Of a stretch of DNA of 22,726 bases, positions 15,812 through 22,726 are shown one piece after another. Each line of letters begins with the position of its first letter. The first letter of the stretch is position 1. A program made the position numbers and the translations under genes. Source of the stretch: Candidatus Competibacteraceae bacterium (GTDB taxonomy: Bacteria; Pseudomonadota; Gammaproteobacteria; Competibacterales; Competibacteraceae). The DNA lies in assembly GCA_003527885.1 (NCBI GenBank), contig DPWB01000347.1, positions 1 through 22,726 on the forward strand. Direction: 5' to 3'. The notes beneath the pieces were generated by a model. The model saw nothing but the letters and a program-made list of their open reading frames with translations, did no database searches and was not told the DNA's origin.

Positions 15812-16969
15812 CTAGACGGCGCAAGCCCCCTTCCGCCGCAATAACTCCACGATGGCCTCGGCGGCTGTGTGGCTGGCGTCGCGGCGCAACCGATCGTGAA
15901 GCCCATCGAAGGTCGCCTCCAGCTCCGCCCGAGCCGGCGCATCGTCCAACCAGCGCAGCACCGCTGGCCCGAGGTTCGCCACCGTCGCGGCTTCCTGAAA
16001 AAACTCGGGAACCACGCTCCGGCCGGCCAGCAAATTGGGTAAAGCGAAATGGGAAAGCGTCACCAAACGCCGGGCGATCCAGGCCGTGATCGGGGCCACG
16101 CGATAAGCCACCACCATCGGCCGCTTGAGTAACATCGCTTCCAAAGTGGCGGTTCCAGACGCCAACAACGCCACGTCGGCCGCCGCCATGACTTCGCGGG
16201 ACTGCCCTCGCACCAAGGTCAGCGGCAATTCTGGGGCGAGTTCGGCCCGCAATCTCGCCAGTTCGTCGTAGAGGCGAGCTGTCGCCGCCGGAATCAGAAC
16301 ATGCAGCCCGGGACGCCGGGCCTGCAACCAGTTGGCGGTTTCCAGGAACAGCGCGCCCATCCGCGCGATCTCGCCCATCCGGCTACCGGGCAACAGCGCC
16401 ACGACGCGAGTTTCGGCCGGAAAAGCGAGCTCCAGCGTCTGTCTCGCCGTCCCGCTGGCGCTGCGCCGGGGAATCAGATCCGCCAACGGATGGCCCACAT
16501 GGCAGACCGCCACCCCATGTTGGCGGTAAAACGCGGCTTCAAAGGGCAGCAGGGTCAGCATCAAATCGACGGCGCGGGCGATTTTGCGCACCCGCCACGG
16601 CCGCCAAGCCCAGACCGACGGGCTGACATAATGGACGGTGGGAATGCCGCGAACGCGGAGCCGGCGCTCCAGCCCCAAATTGAAATCCGGCGCGTCGATG
16701 CCGATGAAGACTCGGGGGGGATCGGCGATCAGCTGCCGGTACAGCCGGCGGCGGATGCCGACTAATTCGGGCAAATGGCGCACCACTTCCACCAAGCCCA
16801 TCACCGCCAACCGCTCCAGCGGCACCGACGACCGCAAGCCTTGCGCGATCATGGCGGGACCGCCGACGCCGCTGAACCGGGCCTGGGGATAGCGCGCCTT
16901 CAAGGCCGCGACCAGGCCGCTCCCCAGCAGATCGCCCGACAGTTCGCCGGCGACGAGCGCGATGTGCAT
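15812..16969 (-). CDS. lpxB: Lipid-A-disaccharide synthase
   Basis: LpxB is a peripheral inner-membrane glycosyltransferase that joins UDP-diacylglucosamine to lipid X, forming the lipid A disaccharide. The 385-residue length is typical. The N-terminus has GELSGDLLGSGL (the usual form is GExSGDxLG), followed by FSGVGGPAM. Central blocks include PSVWAWRPWRV, LPGSRMGEIARM and LLASGTATLEAML, all characteristic of LpxB. It begins 13 bases after the lpxA stop and is the last gene of the operon. The Shine-Dalgarno is poor, so coupling to lpxA translation is likely. The usual gammaproteobacterial followers rnhB and dnaE are not present; the convergent Ser/Thr kinase gene lies there instead. Confidence 0.97.
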   Translation of the reverse strand: MHIALVAGELSGDLLGSGLVAALKARYPQARFSGVGGPAMIAQGLRSSVPLERLAVMGLVEVVRHLPELVGIRRRLYRQLIADPPRVFIGIDAPDFNLGLERRLRVRGIPTVHYVSPSVWAWRPWRVRKIARAVDLMLTLLPFEAAFYRQHGVAVCHVGHPLADLIPRRSASGTARQTLELAFPAETRVVALLPGSRMGEIARMGALFLETANWLQARRPGLHVLIPAATARLYDELARLRAELAPELPLTLVRGQSREVMAAADVALLASGTATLEAMLLKRPMVVAYRVAPITAWIARRLVTLSHFALPNLLAGRSVVPEFFQEAATVANLGPAVLRWLDDAPARAELEATFDGLHDRLRRDASHTAAEAIVELLRRKGACAV

Positions 16970-16982
16970 GGGGGCAACGTCG

Positions 16983-17756
16983 CTAGCGCACGATACCGTT
17001 GCGGGACGGGGCCGCCAGAAAATCGGCCAGAATGTGCAAGCGCGGCCATTCCGCCGCCATGTCCCGCACCTTTTCCACCGCTTCCTCCAAGCGCAGGTTG
17101 GCCCGATAAATCACCTTGTAAGCCCGCCGGATCGCCTGAATTTCCTCGTCGGAAAAATCGCGGCGCCGCAAACCTTCGGCGTTGATCCCGTAAGGCTCGG
17201 CGCGATAGCCGGCCACGGTGACATAAGGCGGCACATCGCGATGCACGCCGCAGGCGAAACCGCAGAAGCTGTGCATCCCCAGCCGGGTGAATTGATACAC
17301 CAGGGCAAAGCCCCCCAGCACCACGTCGTCCTCGATGCGGACGTGGCCGGCCAGCGAGGCCCCATTGGCGAAAATCGTGCGGTCGCCCACCACGCAATCA
17401 TGGGCGATGTGAACGTAAGCCATGATCCAGTTATCGTCGCCTAGCCGGGTCAGGCCGGCGTCCTGCACGGTGCCGCGATTGATGGTCACGAACTCGCGGA
17501 TGGTGTTGCGGTCCCCGATGTCCAACCGGGTCGGCTCGCCCCCGTATTTCTTGTCCTGCGGCATTTCGCCCAGCGAAGCGAACTGAAAAATCCGGTTGTC
17601 GCGACCGATGCGGGTCGGACCCCGGATCACCACATGCGGGCCGATCCAGGTTCCGGCGCCGATTTCCACTTCCGCGCCGATCACCGAAAACGGCCCTACC
17701 GTCACATCCGGCGCTAGGCGGGCGGAGGGGTCCACCACGGCGCGCGGATCGATCAC
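16983..17756 (-). CDS. lpxA: UDP-N-acetylglucosamine O-acyltransferase
   Basis: LpxA performs the first step of lipid A synthesis, moving a 3-hydroxyacyl chain from ACP to UDP-GlcNAc. The protein has the left-handed beta-helix hexapeptide pattern (IGxxxx), [30 protein letters not shown] and catalytic His119 in HIAHDC, aligning with E. coli His125. I chose GTG17756 (257 residues, start [12 protein letters not shown]) over a GTG at 17780. It matches the normal LpxA start and overlaps the fabZ stop by 4 bases (GTGA). Phe167 aligns with the E. coli acyl-ruler residue Gly173, which suggests a shorter acyl chain than C14. The gene lies between fabZ and lpxB as in other gammaproteobacteria. Confidence 0.97.
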   Translation of the reverse strand: MIDPRAVVDPSARLAPDVTVGPFSVIGAEVEIGAGTWIGPHVVIRGPTRIGRDNRIFQFASLGEMPQDKKYGGEPTRLDIGDRNTIREFVTINRGTVQDAGLTRLGDDNWIMAYVHIAHDCVVGDRTIFANGASLAGHVRIEDDVVLGGFALVYQFTRLGMHSFCGFACGVHRDVPPYVTVAGYRAEPYGINAEGLRRRDFSDEEIQAIRRAYKVIYRANLRLEEAVEKVRDMAAEWPRLHILADFLAAPSRNGIVR

Positions 17757-18193
17757 GGCTCGATATCCCGCTTGGCGCACATCACGTCGGCGGAAGCCAC
17801 CAACTGGCCATCCACCTTGGCTTCGCAGACGAACTTACCGACTCCGCGTTTGATGCGATCCACCCGAACGTCCAGGATCAACTGGTCGCCCGGCTCGACC
17901 GGCCGCTTGAAGCGGGCGTTATCGACGCCCACCAGATAATACATGGAGCGATGGTCGGGCCGCTCGCTCTCGCTCTTGAACGCCAGCACGCCGGTCGCCT
18001 GGGCCAGCGCCTCCAGGATCAACACGCCCGGCATGATCGGCCGTTGCGGGAAATGCCCCAAAAAATAAGGTTCGTTGAAGCTGACGTTCTTGAGGCCGAC
18101 CAGCGACTGGCCCGGCTCCAGCGCCAGCACCCGATCGATCAACAAAAAAGGGTAACGGTGGGGCAGATATTCCAGAATTTCCTTGATTGCCAT
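17753..18193 (-). CDS. fabZ: 3-hydroxyacyl-ACP dehydratase
   Basis: FabZ dehydrates 3-hydroxyacyl-ACP to trans-2-enoyl-ACP in fatty-acid elongation, competing with LpxA and LpxD for the same substrate. The 146-residue protein has the single hot-dog fold with [11 protein letters not shown] at the start, catalytic His47 in [11 protein letters not shown] and Glu61 in LEALAQ, and later blocks [13 protein letters not shown] and [11 protein letters not shown]18193 (start [13 protein letters not shown]) is preferred over an in-frame TTG at 18202, which would add only three residues. It sits 21 bases after lpxD and overlaps lpxA, so expression of the three acyl-chain enzymes is linked. Confidence 0.97.
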   Translation of the reverse strand: MAIKEILEYLPHRYPFLLIDRVLALEPGQSLVGLKNVSFNEPYFLGHFPQRPIMPGVLILEALAQATGVLAFKSESERPDHRSMYYLVGVDNARFKRPVEPGDQLILDVRVDRIKRGVGKFVCEAKVDGQLVASADVMCAKRDIEP

Positions 18194-18214
18194 GATTTCC
18201 AAGGCTTAACCCTC

Positions 18215-19246
18215 TCAAGTGGAGCCGTCTTGGTCGATTGTTTTTTCCAAAGCCGTCAAGCGCCGGAACAGGCCATCCAGCTGACGCAGGCGCGCGCTGA
18301 TCTTGTTCCAGGTCCGGTTCGGCTCCACCGCCAATCCCGAGGAATAGATACCGGGCTCGGCAAGGGATTTCGTCACCAGCGACATGCCGGTCACCTGTAC
18401 CCGATCCGCGATTTCCAGATGGCCGGCGATACCGGCTCCGCCGCCCACCATGCAGTGGCGTCCGATGCGGACGCTGCCGGCGATACCGACGCAACCCGCC
18501 AACGCGCTGTGAGCGCCGATGCGCACGTTGTGAGCGACCTGGATTTGATTGTCCAGCTTCACGCCCTCTTCGATCACGGTATCTTCCAAAGCGCCACGGT
18601 CGATGGTGGTGTTGGCGCCGATTTCCACATCATCGCCAACCAGCACGCTGCCGAGCTGGGGAATCTTGAGCCAACGCCCCCCCCGATCGAGCGCCAACCC
18701 AAAACCGTCGCTGCCGATCACCGCTCCCGGATGCACCAAAACCCGGCGACCGAGCCGGACCCGATGGCAAACCGTCACCTGCGCCACCAAACGGGTCTTT
18801 TCGCCGAGCGTGGCCCCCGCGCCGATGACGCAATTGGGGCCCACGAAAACGCCGGCCCCGATCACCGCGCCCGCCTCGACCGTGCAATGCGGTCCGATCC
18901 AGACATCGGCCGCGATGCGAGCGCCGGGACTCACCCAGGCGGTGGGATGAACGCCGGTTTCGGCCGGCGGCGCCGGTTCGAACAGGGTGGCCGCCCGCGC
19001 GTAGGCGACTTGGGGGTTATCGGCCACCAGCGCGGGCGCGGGACAGCCGGCGGCGTCTTCGGCCGACAGGATAACCGCGGCGGCGCGGGTGGCCGCCAAA
19101 TACTGGCGGTAGCGCGGATGGGTCAAAAAGCTGATATAGCCGGGCCCGGCCCGCTGCAAGGGAGCCACCCCGGTGACGACCGTCGCGGCATCGCAGCCTT
19201 GCAAGCGCAGGTTGGCGACCGCGGCGACCTCCCCCAGCGTGGGCAT
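18215..19246 (-). CDS. lpxD: UDP-3-O-acylglucosamine N-acyltransferase
   Basis: LpxD adds the second 3-hydroxyacyl chain, at N-2 of the glucosamine. The 343-residue length matches the E. coli enzyme. The N-terminal uridine-binding domain includes ISFLTHPRYRQYL. The central left-handed beta-helix has repeated IGxxx units, GSDGFG, and TTIDRGALEDTVI. Catalytic His239 lies in QVAHNV at the same number as in E. coli. Leu290 aligns with E. coli Met290, reported as the acyl-length ruler of LpxD, a conservative change. A C-terminal helical extension follows (about 305-343). ATG19246 lies 5 bases after the skp stop, so translation is probably coupled. Confidence 0.97.
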   Translation of the reverse strand: MPTLGEVAAVANLRLQGCDAATVVTGVAPLQRAGPGYISFLTHPRYRQYLAATRAAAVILSAEDAAGCPAPALVADNPQVAYARAATLFEPAPPAETGVHPTAWVSPGARIAADVWIGPHCTVEAGAVIGAGVFVGPNCVIGAGATLGEKTRLVAQVTVCHRVRLGRRVLVHPGAVIGSDGFGLALDRGGRWLKIPQLGSVLVGDDVEIGANTTIDRGALEDTVIEEGVKLDNQIQVAHNVRIGAHSALAGCVGIAGSVRIGRHCMVGGGAGIAGHLEIADRVQVTGMSLVTKSLAEPGIYSSGLAVEPNRTWNKISARLRQLDGLFRRLTALEKTIDQDGST

Positions 19247-19251
19247 CGTGG

Positions 19252-19758
19252 TTACTTGGAGGTCAGGCGGCCGAGAACTTTTTTGGTCACGTCCACCTGC
19301 GAGCTGACATACAGCGTCGCGCCGTCATTGACGATCAGATCGAAGCCTTCTTCCTTGGCGACCCCGTTGATCACCTCCAGCACCTCCTTTTGAAACTTGC
19401 CCAATTCCTCGTTGCGGCGCAGGTTGAAATCTTCGCGGAACTCATCGCTGGTCCGCTTCAGCTCGCGGGCCTGATTGCGGATATCGCCCTCCAGGCTCCG
19501 GCGCTGGCTGTCGCCCATTACCGCGCCGTCCTTGGACAAGCGCTCTTCCTGTTTGCGCAGCGCTTTCTGCGCTTCGACCAAGCCCTTCTGCCGGGGGGCG
19601 AATTCCTTTTCCAGCCGCTTGCTGGCGGCTTCCGCCTGCGGGGCGCTTTTCAGAATCTCGGCGATGCTGACGAAACCGATCTTCAATTCGGCCGCCTGCA
19701 CCGGCAAAAACGGCATCGACAGCGCCGTCGCAACCATCAGAGTTTTCAAGAGCTTCAA
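19252..19758 (-). CDS. skp: Periplasmic outer-membrane-protein chaperone Skp/OmpH
   Basis: Skp is a trimeric jellyfish-shaped chaperone that carries unfolded outer-membrane proteins across the periplasm to the BAM complex. The 168-residue protein has a signal peptide (MKLLKTLMVATALSMPFLPV, cleaved near VQAA), then IGFVSIAEIL, a long charged helical hairpin (about 35-125), and a return strand FDLIVNDGATLYVS typical of OmpH. I chose TTG19758: a strong GGAGG (19771-19767) lies 8 bases upstream, whereas the ATG at 19773 overlaps that Shine-Dalgarno and has none of its own. TTG also gives the normal Lys-rich signal start. It lies between bamA and lpxD as in E. coli. Confidence 0.93.
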   Translation of the reverse strand: MKLLKTLMVATALSMPFLPVQAAELKIGFVSIAEILKSAPQAEAASKRLEKEFAPRQKGLVEAQKALRKQEERLSKDGAVMGDSQRRSLEGDIRNQARELKRTSDEFREDFNLRRNEELGKFQKEVLEVINGVAKEEGFDLIVNDGATLYVSSQVDVTKKVLGRLTSK

Positions 19759-19765
19759 AATCGAT

Positions 19766-19771
19766 ACCTCC
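19766..19771 (-). promoter_or_regulatory. Strong Shine-Dalgarno deciding the skp TTG start
   Basis: GGAGGT on the minus strand lies 8 bases (counted from GGAGG) before TTG19758. It begins inside the in-frame ATG codon at 19773, so that ATG is unlikely to be the main start. Confidence 0.75.
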
Positions 19772-19822
19772 ATCAGCGAACTATTGCAAACAAACCACCA
19801 AAAACCCATTCCCCGGCCGGCT

Positions 19823-22111
19823 TCAATTGATCGGAATGCCGAACGAGAACTGGAAGGCTTCCGTCTCATCACCGTCTTTTTCATTGAGCGGCGCGGCGAC
19901 GCTCAACACCAGAGGGCCGAACGGAGAGATCCATGTCCCCGAAAGACCGACGGAGTAGCGCAATTCGCCGGCATCGAAGCCATCCACGGTCGAAAAAACG
20001 TTACCGGCATCCAGGAACGCGGCCACCCGCACATTTTCGGATTTTTCGACGAAAGGCACCGGGAAAATCAATTGGGTGCTGGCGATCGTCTTGAACGCGC
20101 CCCCGCTGGGATCGTTATTACTATAGCGAGGCCCCAGCGTATTGGCTTTGTAACCCCGCACCGACCGCAGGCCGCCCGCATAAAAGTTTTCGAAAAAGGG
20201 CAGACCGTCGGTACCGCCGTAGCCGTTGCCGTAGCCGATCTCACCGCCGAGCGACCACGTCAGCCAGGGCGCGAACGGGAAATAAGCGACGCCCCGGTAA
20301 TTCAATTTATAAAATTCCGCCGTGCTGCCCGGCAGGGCGACTTGCGCCGAGAGCTGGTTCAGGCTGCCGCTGGTCGGAAAAATAGCCCGGTCGCGGGTAT
20401 CGTGCGCCCAACCGCCATCCAGCTTGAACTGGTCGTAGGAATCACCGTGCTTGCGCAGATAATCCACCACTTCGGGCGCGGTGTCTTCTTGGGTGTCGAA
20501 CCAGATGTGCTCGTAGCCGGGGCTGAGGCGCAACGTATCGAATTCGTTCAGCGGAAAGCCGAAATTGATCTGGCCGCCGTAAATGTTCTGGGTGTAGTTG
20601 GAGGTGTTGAGCTGGGAGCTGTCGATGGCCCGGTAGAACAGCCGGAAACCGAGGCTGACGCCGTCCAGCGTATAATATGGATTGTTAAAGGAAATGTTGT
20701 AGTTTTGGCCGATGTCGCTGTTGTTGAAGACGATGCCCAACTGATTGCCGGTCCCCAAAAAGTTGTTCTGGGTCAGGCTGGCGTTGAGCAACAAACCCGA
20801 CTCCTGGCCGTAACCGATGCCGAACATCACGCTGTTGGAGGAGCGTTCGACGACCGTGTAGTTCACGTCCACCTGATCGTTGGCGCCGGGCACGGCGGGC
20901 GTTTCGACGTTGACGCTTTCCAGGTAATCCAGACGTTGCAAGCGGGTCTTGGAGCGTTCGAGATCCTTGCCCGAGATCCAGCCGCCCTCGGTTTGTCGCA
21001 ACTCCCGGCGCAGCACTTCATCCTGCGTTTTGCTGTTGCCCTGAAAGTTGATGCGGCGCACGTAGACCCGCCGGCCTGGATCGATCGCGAAATTGATCGC
21101 GACTTTTTTGTTTTCGTCGTCCAGGCGCGGCACGGTGTTGACGTTGGCGAAGGCGTAGCCCTCCTCGCCCAGGCGCTCGCTCATTTTCTTGGCGACCTCG
21201 GCCATCTTGGCGCGGGAAAAGGTGTCCCCCTGCTTGATGGTGATCAGCTTGCGCAAGTCCTGCTCCGGGACGACGCCGAAGTTGCCCGACAAGGCCACAT
21301 CTTCCAGGGTGTAACGCTCGCCTTCATTGATGTTGACGGTGATGTACACATCCTGCTTGTCCGGGGTGATCGAGACCTGGGTCGATTCGACGTTGAACTT
21401 GAGGTAACCCCGATCCAGGTAGAAAGAGCGCAGGCTTTCGATGTCGGCCGCCAGTTTCTGCTTGGAATATTGATCGTCCTTGGTGAAAAACGAGAACCAG
21501 CCGCCGGTGGACGACTGCAACTGTTTCAAAAGCTCTTTCTCGCCGAACGCCTTGTTACCGATGATGTTGATCCGGTTGATGCTGGCCACCGCGCCTTCCG
21601 CGATGTCGATGGCGATCGCCACCCGGTTGCGCTCCAGCGCTTGCACCTGGCTCTTGACCTGAACCCCGTAGCGGCCCCGGCTGTAATACTGTTGCAGCAA
21701 TTCCTGTTCGACTTTATCCAGCAACGACCGGTCGAACACCCGGCCTTCCGCCAGCCCGACGCCGGTCAGCGCCTTTTTCAGGTCCTCGGTGCTGATGTCC
21801 CGGTTGCCGGACAGGCGGACCTCGGCGATGGCCGGCCGTTCGGTCACGGTCACCACCAACACGTTGCCCTTGCGCTCCAAATTGACGTCCGCGAAGAAAC
21901 CGGTGCGGAACAGCGCCCGGATGATCTCGGGATAATCCTTCTCCGCAACGGTCGAACCGACCTGAACGGGCAAATAGTTGAACACCGTGCCGGCGGAAAC
22001 CCGCTGCAGGCCCTCGACCTGGATGTCTTGCACGACGAATTGCGCGGCGCGCGCGCCGGAGGCCGCGACCCACAGGCCGGCGGCGAACAGCAAACAGCGA
22101 TACGGTTTCAT
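19823..22111 (-). CDS. bamA: Outer-membrane protein assembly factor BamA
   Basis: BamA is the essential Omp85 protein that folds and inserts beta-barrel proteins into the outer membrane. The 762-residue protein has a signal peptide at about 1-23 (cleaved near ARAA). Five POTRA domains span about 24-421, opening with VVQDIQVEGLQRVSAGTV and FFADVNLERKGN, and a 16-strand barrel spans about 422-762. The conserved L6 motif VRGY is at 651-654. It is somewhat shorter than E. coli BamA (810). The C-terminal strand reads FQFSFGIPIN, ending in Asn rather than the aromatic residue usual at the end of outer-membrane barrels. ATG22111 is 37 bases after the rseP stop and 64 bases precede skp. Identity is certain. 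Confidence 0.98.
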   Translation of the reverse strand: MKPYRCLLFAAGLWVAASGARAAQFVVQDIQVEGLQRVSAGTVFNYLPVQVGSTVAEKDYPEIIRALFRTGFFADVNLERKGNVLVVTVTERPAIAEVRLSGNRDISTEDLKKALTGVGLAEGRVFDRSLLDKVEQELLQQYYSRGRYGVQVKSQVQALERNRVAIAIDIAEGAVASINRINIIGNKAFGEKELLKQLQSSTGGWFSFFTKDDQYSKQKLAADIESLRSFYLDRGYLKFNVESTQVSITPDKQDVYITVNINEGERYTLEDVALSGNFGVVPEQDLRKLITIKQGDTFSRAKMAEVAKKMSERLGEEGYAFANVNTVPRLDDENKKVAINFAIDPGRRVYVRRINFQGNSKTQDEVLRRELRQTEGGWISGKDLERSKTRLQRLDYLESVNVETPAVPGANDQVDVNYTVVERSSNSVMFGIGYGQESGLLLNASLTQNNFLGTGNQLGIVFNNSDIGQNYNISFNNPYYTLDGVSLGFRLFYRAIDSSQLNTSNYTQNIYGGQINFGFPLNEFDTLRLSPGYEHIWFDTQEDTAPEVVDYLRKHGDSYDQFKLDGGWAHDTRDRAIFPTSGSLNQLSAQVALPGSTAEFYKLNYRGVAYFPFAPWLTWSLGGEIGYGNGYGGTDGLPFFENFYAGGLRSVRGYKANTLGPRYSNNDPSGGAFKTIASTQLIFPVPFVEKSENVRVAAFLDAGNVFSTVDGFDAGELRYSVGLSGTWISPFGPLVLSVAAPLNEKDGDETEAFQFSFGIPIN

Positions 22112-22148
22112 GAGCGAGTGGTTTCCCCTCGGACCAGAACGGCCGGCC

Positions 22149-22726
22149 CTACCCTAACAGACGGCTGAAATCATTGAACAGGGCCAGCCCCATCAGCAGC
22201 AGCAAGACAGCGATACCCACCTGCTGTCCCAGATTTTGCACCGCCTCCGACAAGGGACTGCCCTTGATCCATTCGATCAGGTAATACAGGACATGGCCGC
22301 CGTCCAATACCGGAACGGGCAGCAAATTCAAAACCCCCAAACTGAGGCTGACCAGAGCCAGCATCGACAGGAAAGCCAAAACGCCCGCGTTGGCGGCCTG
22401 CCCCGCGAACTGGGCGATGGTCAACGGCCCGCTGATATTGTCCAGGGACGCCTTGCCGACCAGCATGCGGCCCAACATGCGCAAGGTCAGCCACGACATC
22501 TCCCAGGTTTTCTCGATGGCCGCGCCGACCGCCTCCAGCGGGCCATAACGTACCACGACACGCAAGTTCTGGGCGAGGTCTTCCGGTATATCGGCCATGG
22601 CGCCGACAAAGCCGACCCGCTGGCCCCGGTCGTTCTCCCTCATATCCGGCGTGAGCTCCAGGGTCTGCCGGACGCCGTGGCGCTCGATTTGGACCCTGAA
22701 GGGCTGCTCGGGATGGCGCTCGATCA
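22149..22726 (-). CDS. rseP: Site-2 intramembrane zinc protease RseP, C-terminal part (partial)
   Basis: RseP cleaves the anti-sigma factor RseA, and remnant signal peptides, inside the inner membrane. The gene enters from the right edge; about 192 C-terminal codons are present. The first visible residues (ERHPEQPFRVQIERHG, then TLELTPD) fit the end of the second PDZ domain. Further on are ISGPLTIAQFAG and the conserved NLLPVPVLDGGH block, whose LDG motif supplies the zinc-ligand Asp, then the final membrane helix (IAVLLLLMGLALFND). The HExxH motif lies outside the window. Reading continues upstream of the internal ATG at 22643 without a stop, so that ATG is not the true start. Position before bamA is as in E. 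coli. Confidence 0.96.
   Translation of the reverse strand, partial: IERHPEQPFRVQIERHGVRQTLELTPDMRENDRGQRVGFVGAMADIPEDLAQNLRVVVRYGPLEAVGAAIEKTWEMSWLTLRMLGRMLVGKASLDNISGPLTIAQFAGQAANAGVLAFLSMLALVSLSLGVLNLLPVPVLDGGHVLYYLIEWIKGSPLSEAVQNLGQQVGIAVLLLLMGLALFNDFSRLLG

Noticed and set aside
17951..19393. 480-codon plus-strand open frame opposite fabZ and lpxD
   Set aside because: Shadow of lpxD and fabZ; low-complexity His/Gln/Arg composition and no ribosome site.
19475..22168. Very long plus-strand open frame (897 codons) opposite bamA
   Set aside because: It is the antisense of bamA and skp, whose protein identities are certain. Long antisense frames are common in GC-rich coding DNA.

Overview
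The window looks like a chromosomal segment of a GC-rich Gram-negative bacterium, most likely a gammaproteobacterium. The right third carries the conserved outer-membrane and lipid A operon in the order rseP, bamA, skp, lpxD, fabZ, lpxA, lpxB, all on the minus strand. A placement near the Competibacter/Chromatiales type of environmental gammaproteobacteria is only a guess from overall protein style. I see no tRNA or rRNA genes, insertion sequences, CRISPR arrays or prophage genes. Gene spacing is tight, with several 4-base start/stop overlaps.

Left end (1-4457): the first 77 codons of ilvD (minus strand, cut by the window edge) diverge from an exported diheme c4-like cytochrome. Next comes a minus-strand pair, a ModA-like periplasmic binding protein followed by a membrane hybrid histidine kinase, with no transporter genes and no separate response regulator. 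A 402-base stretch without a convincing gene follows.

Middle-left (4458-7908, plus strand): a four-gene run of exported proteins. It holds a glycine-zipper/coiled-coil lipoprotein, a second coiled-coil lipoprotein, a TPR protein, and a paralogous TPR protein fused to a trypsin-like serine protease.

Middle (7905-15777): the most unusual part. A plus-strand eukaryotic-like Ser/Thr kinase has one transmembrane helix and a long Pro/Ala-rich outer tail. Divergent from it is a minus-strand trio: an unrecognised single-pass membrane protein, a degenerate SEDS (FtsW/RodA-like) polytopic protein with an extra N-terminal region, and a protein with a C-terminal FHA domain. The three are translationally coupled by overlapping starts and stops. 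The gene content (FHA, SEDS, Ser/Thr kinase) recalls the actinobacterial fhaA-rodA-pknB locus, but no penicillin-binding protein is present. My inference is that the kinase phosphorylates a partner recognised by the FHA protein, and that this controls a SEDS-type membrane protein in the envelope. The exported protease/lipoprotein operon converges on this cluster, with the stop codons overlapping, and may belong to the same module.

Right (15812-22726, minus strand): the envelope biogenesis operon. RseP (C-terminal part only) performs intramembrane proteolysis, BamA inserts outer-membrane proteins, Skp chaperones them, and LpxD, FabZ, LpxA and LpxB supply lipid A. LpxA carries Phe at the position aligned with the E. 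coli acyl-chain ruler Gly173, which suggests that this organism attaches a shorter 3-hydroxyacyl chain than C14.
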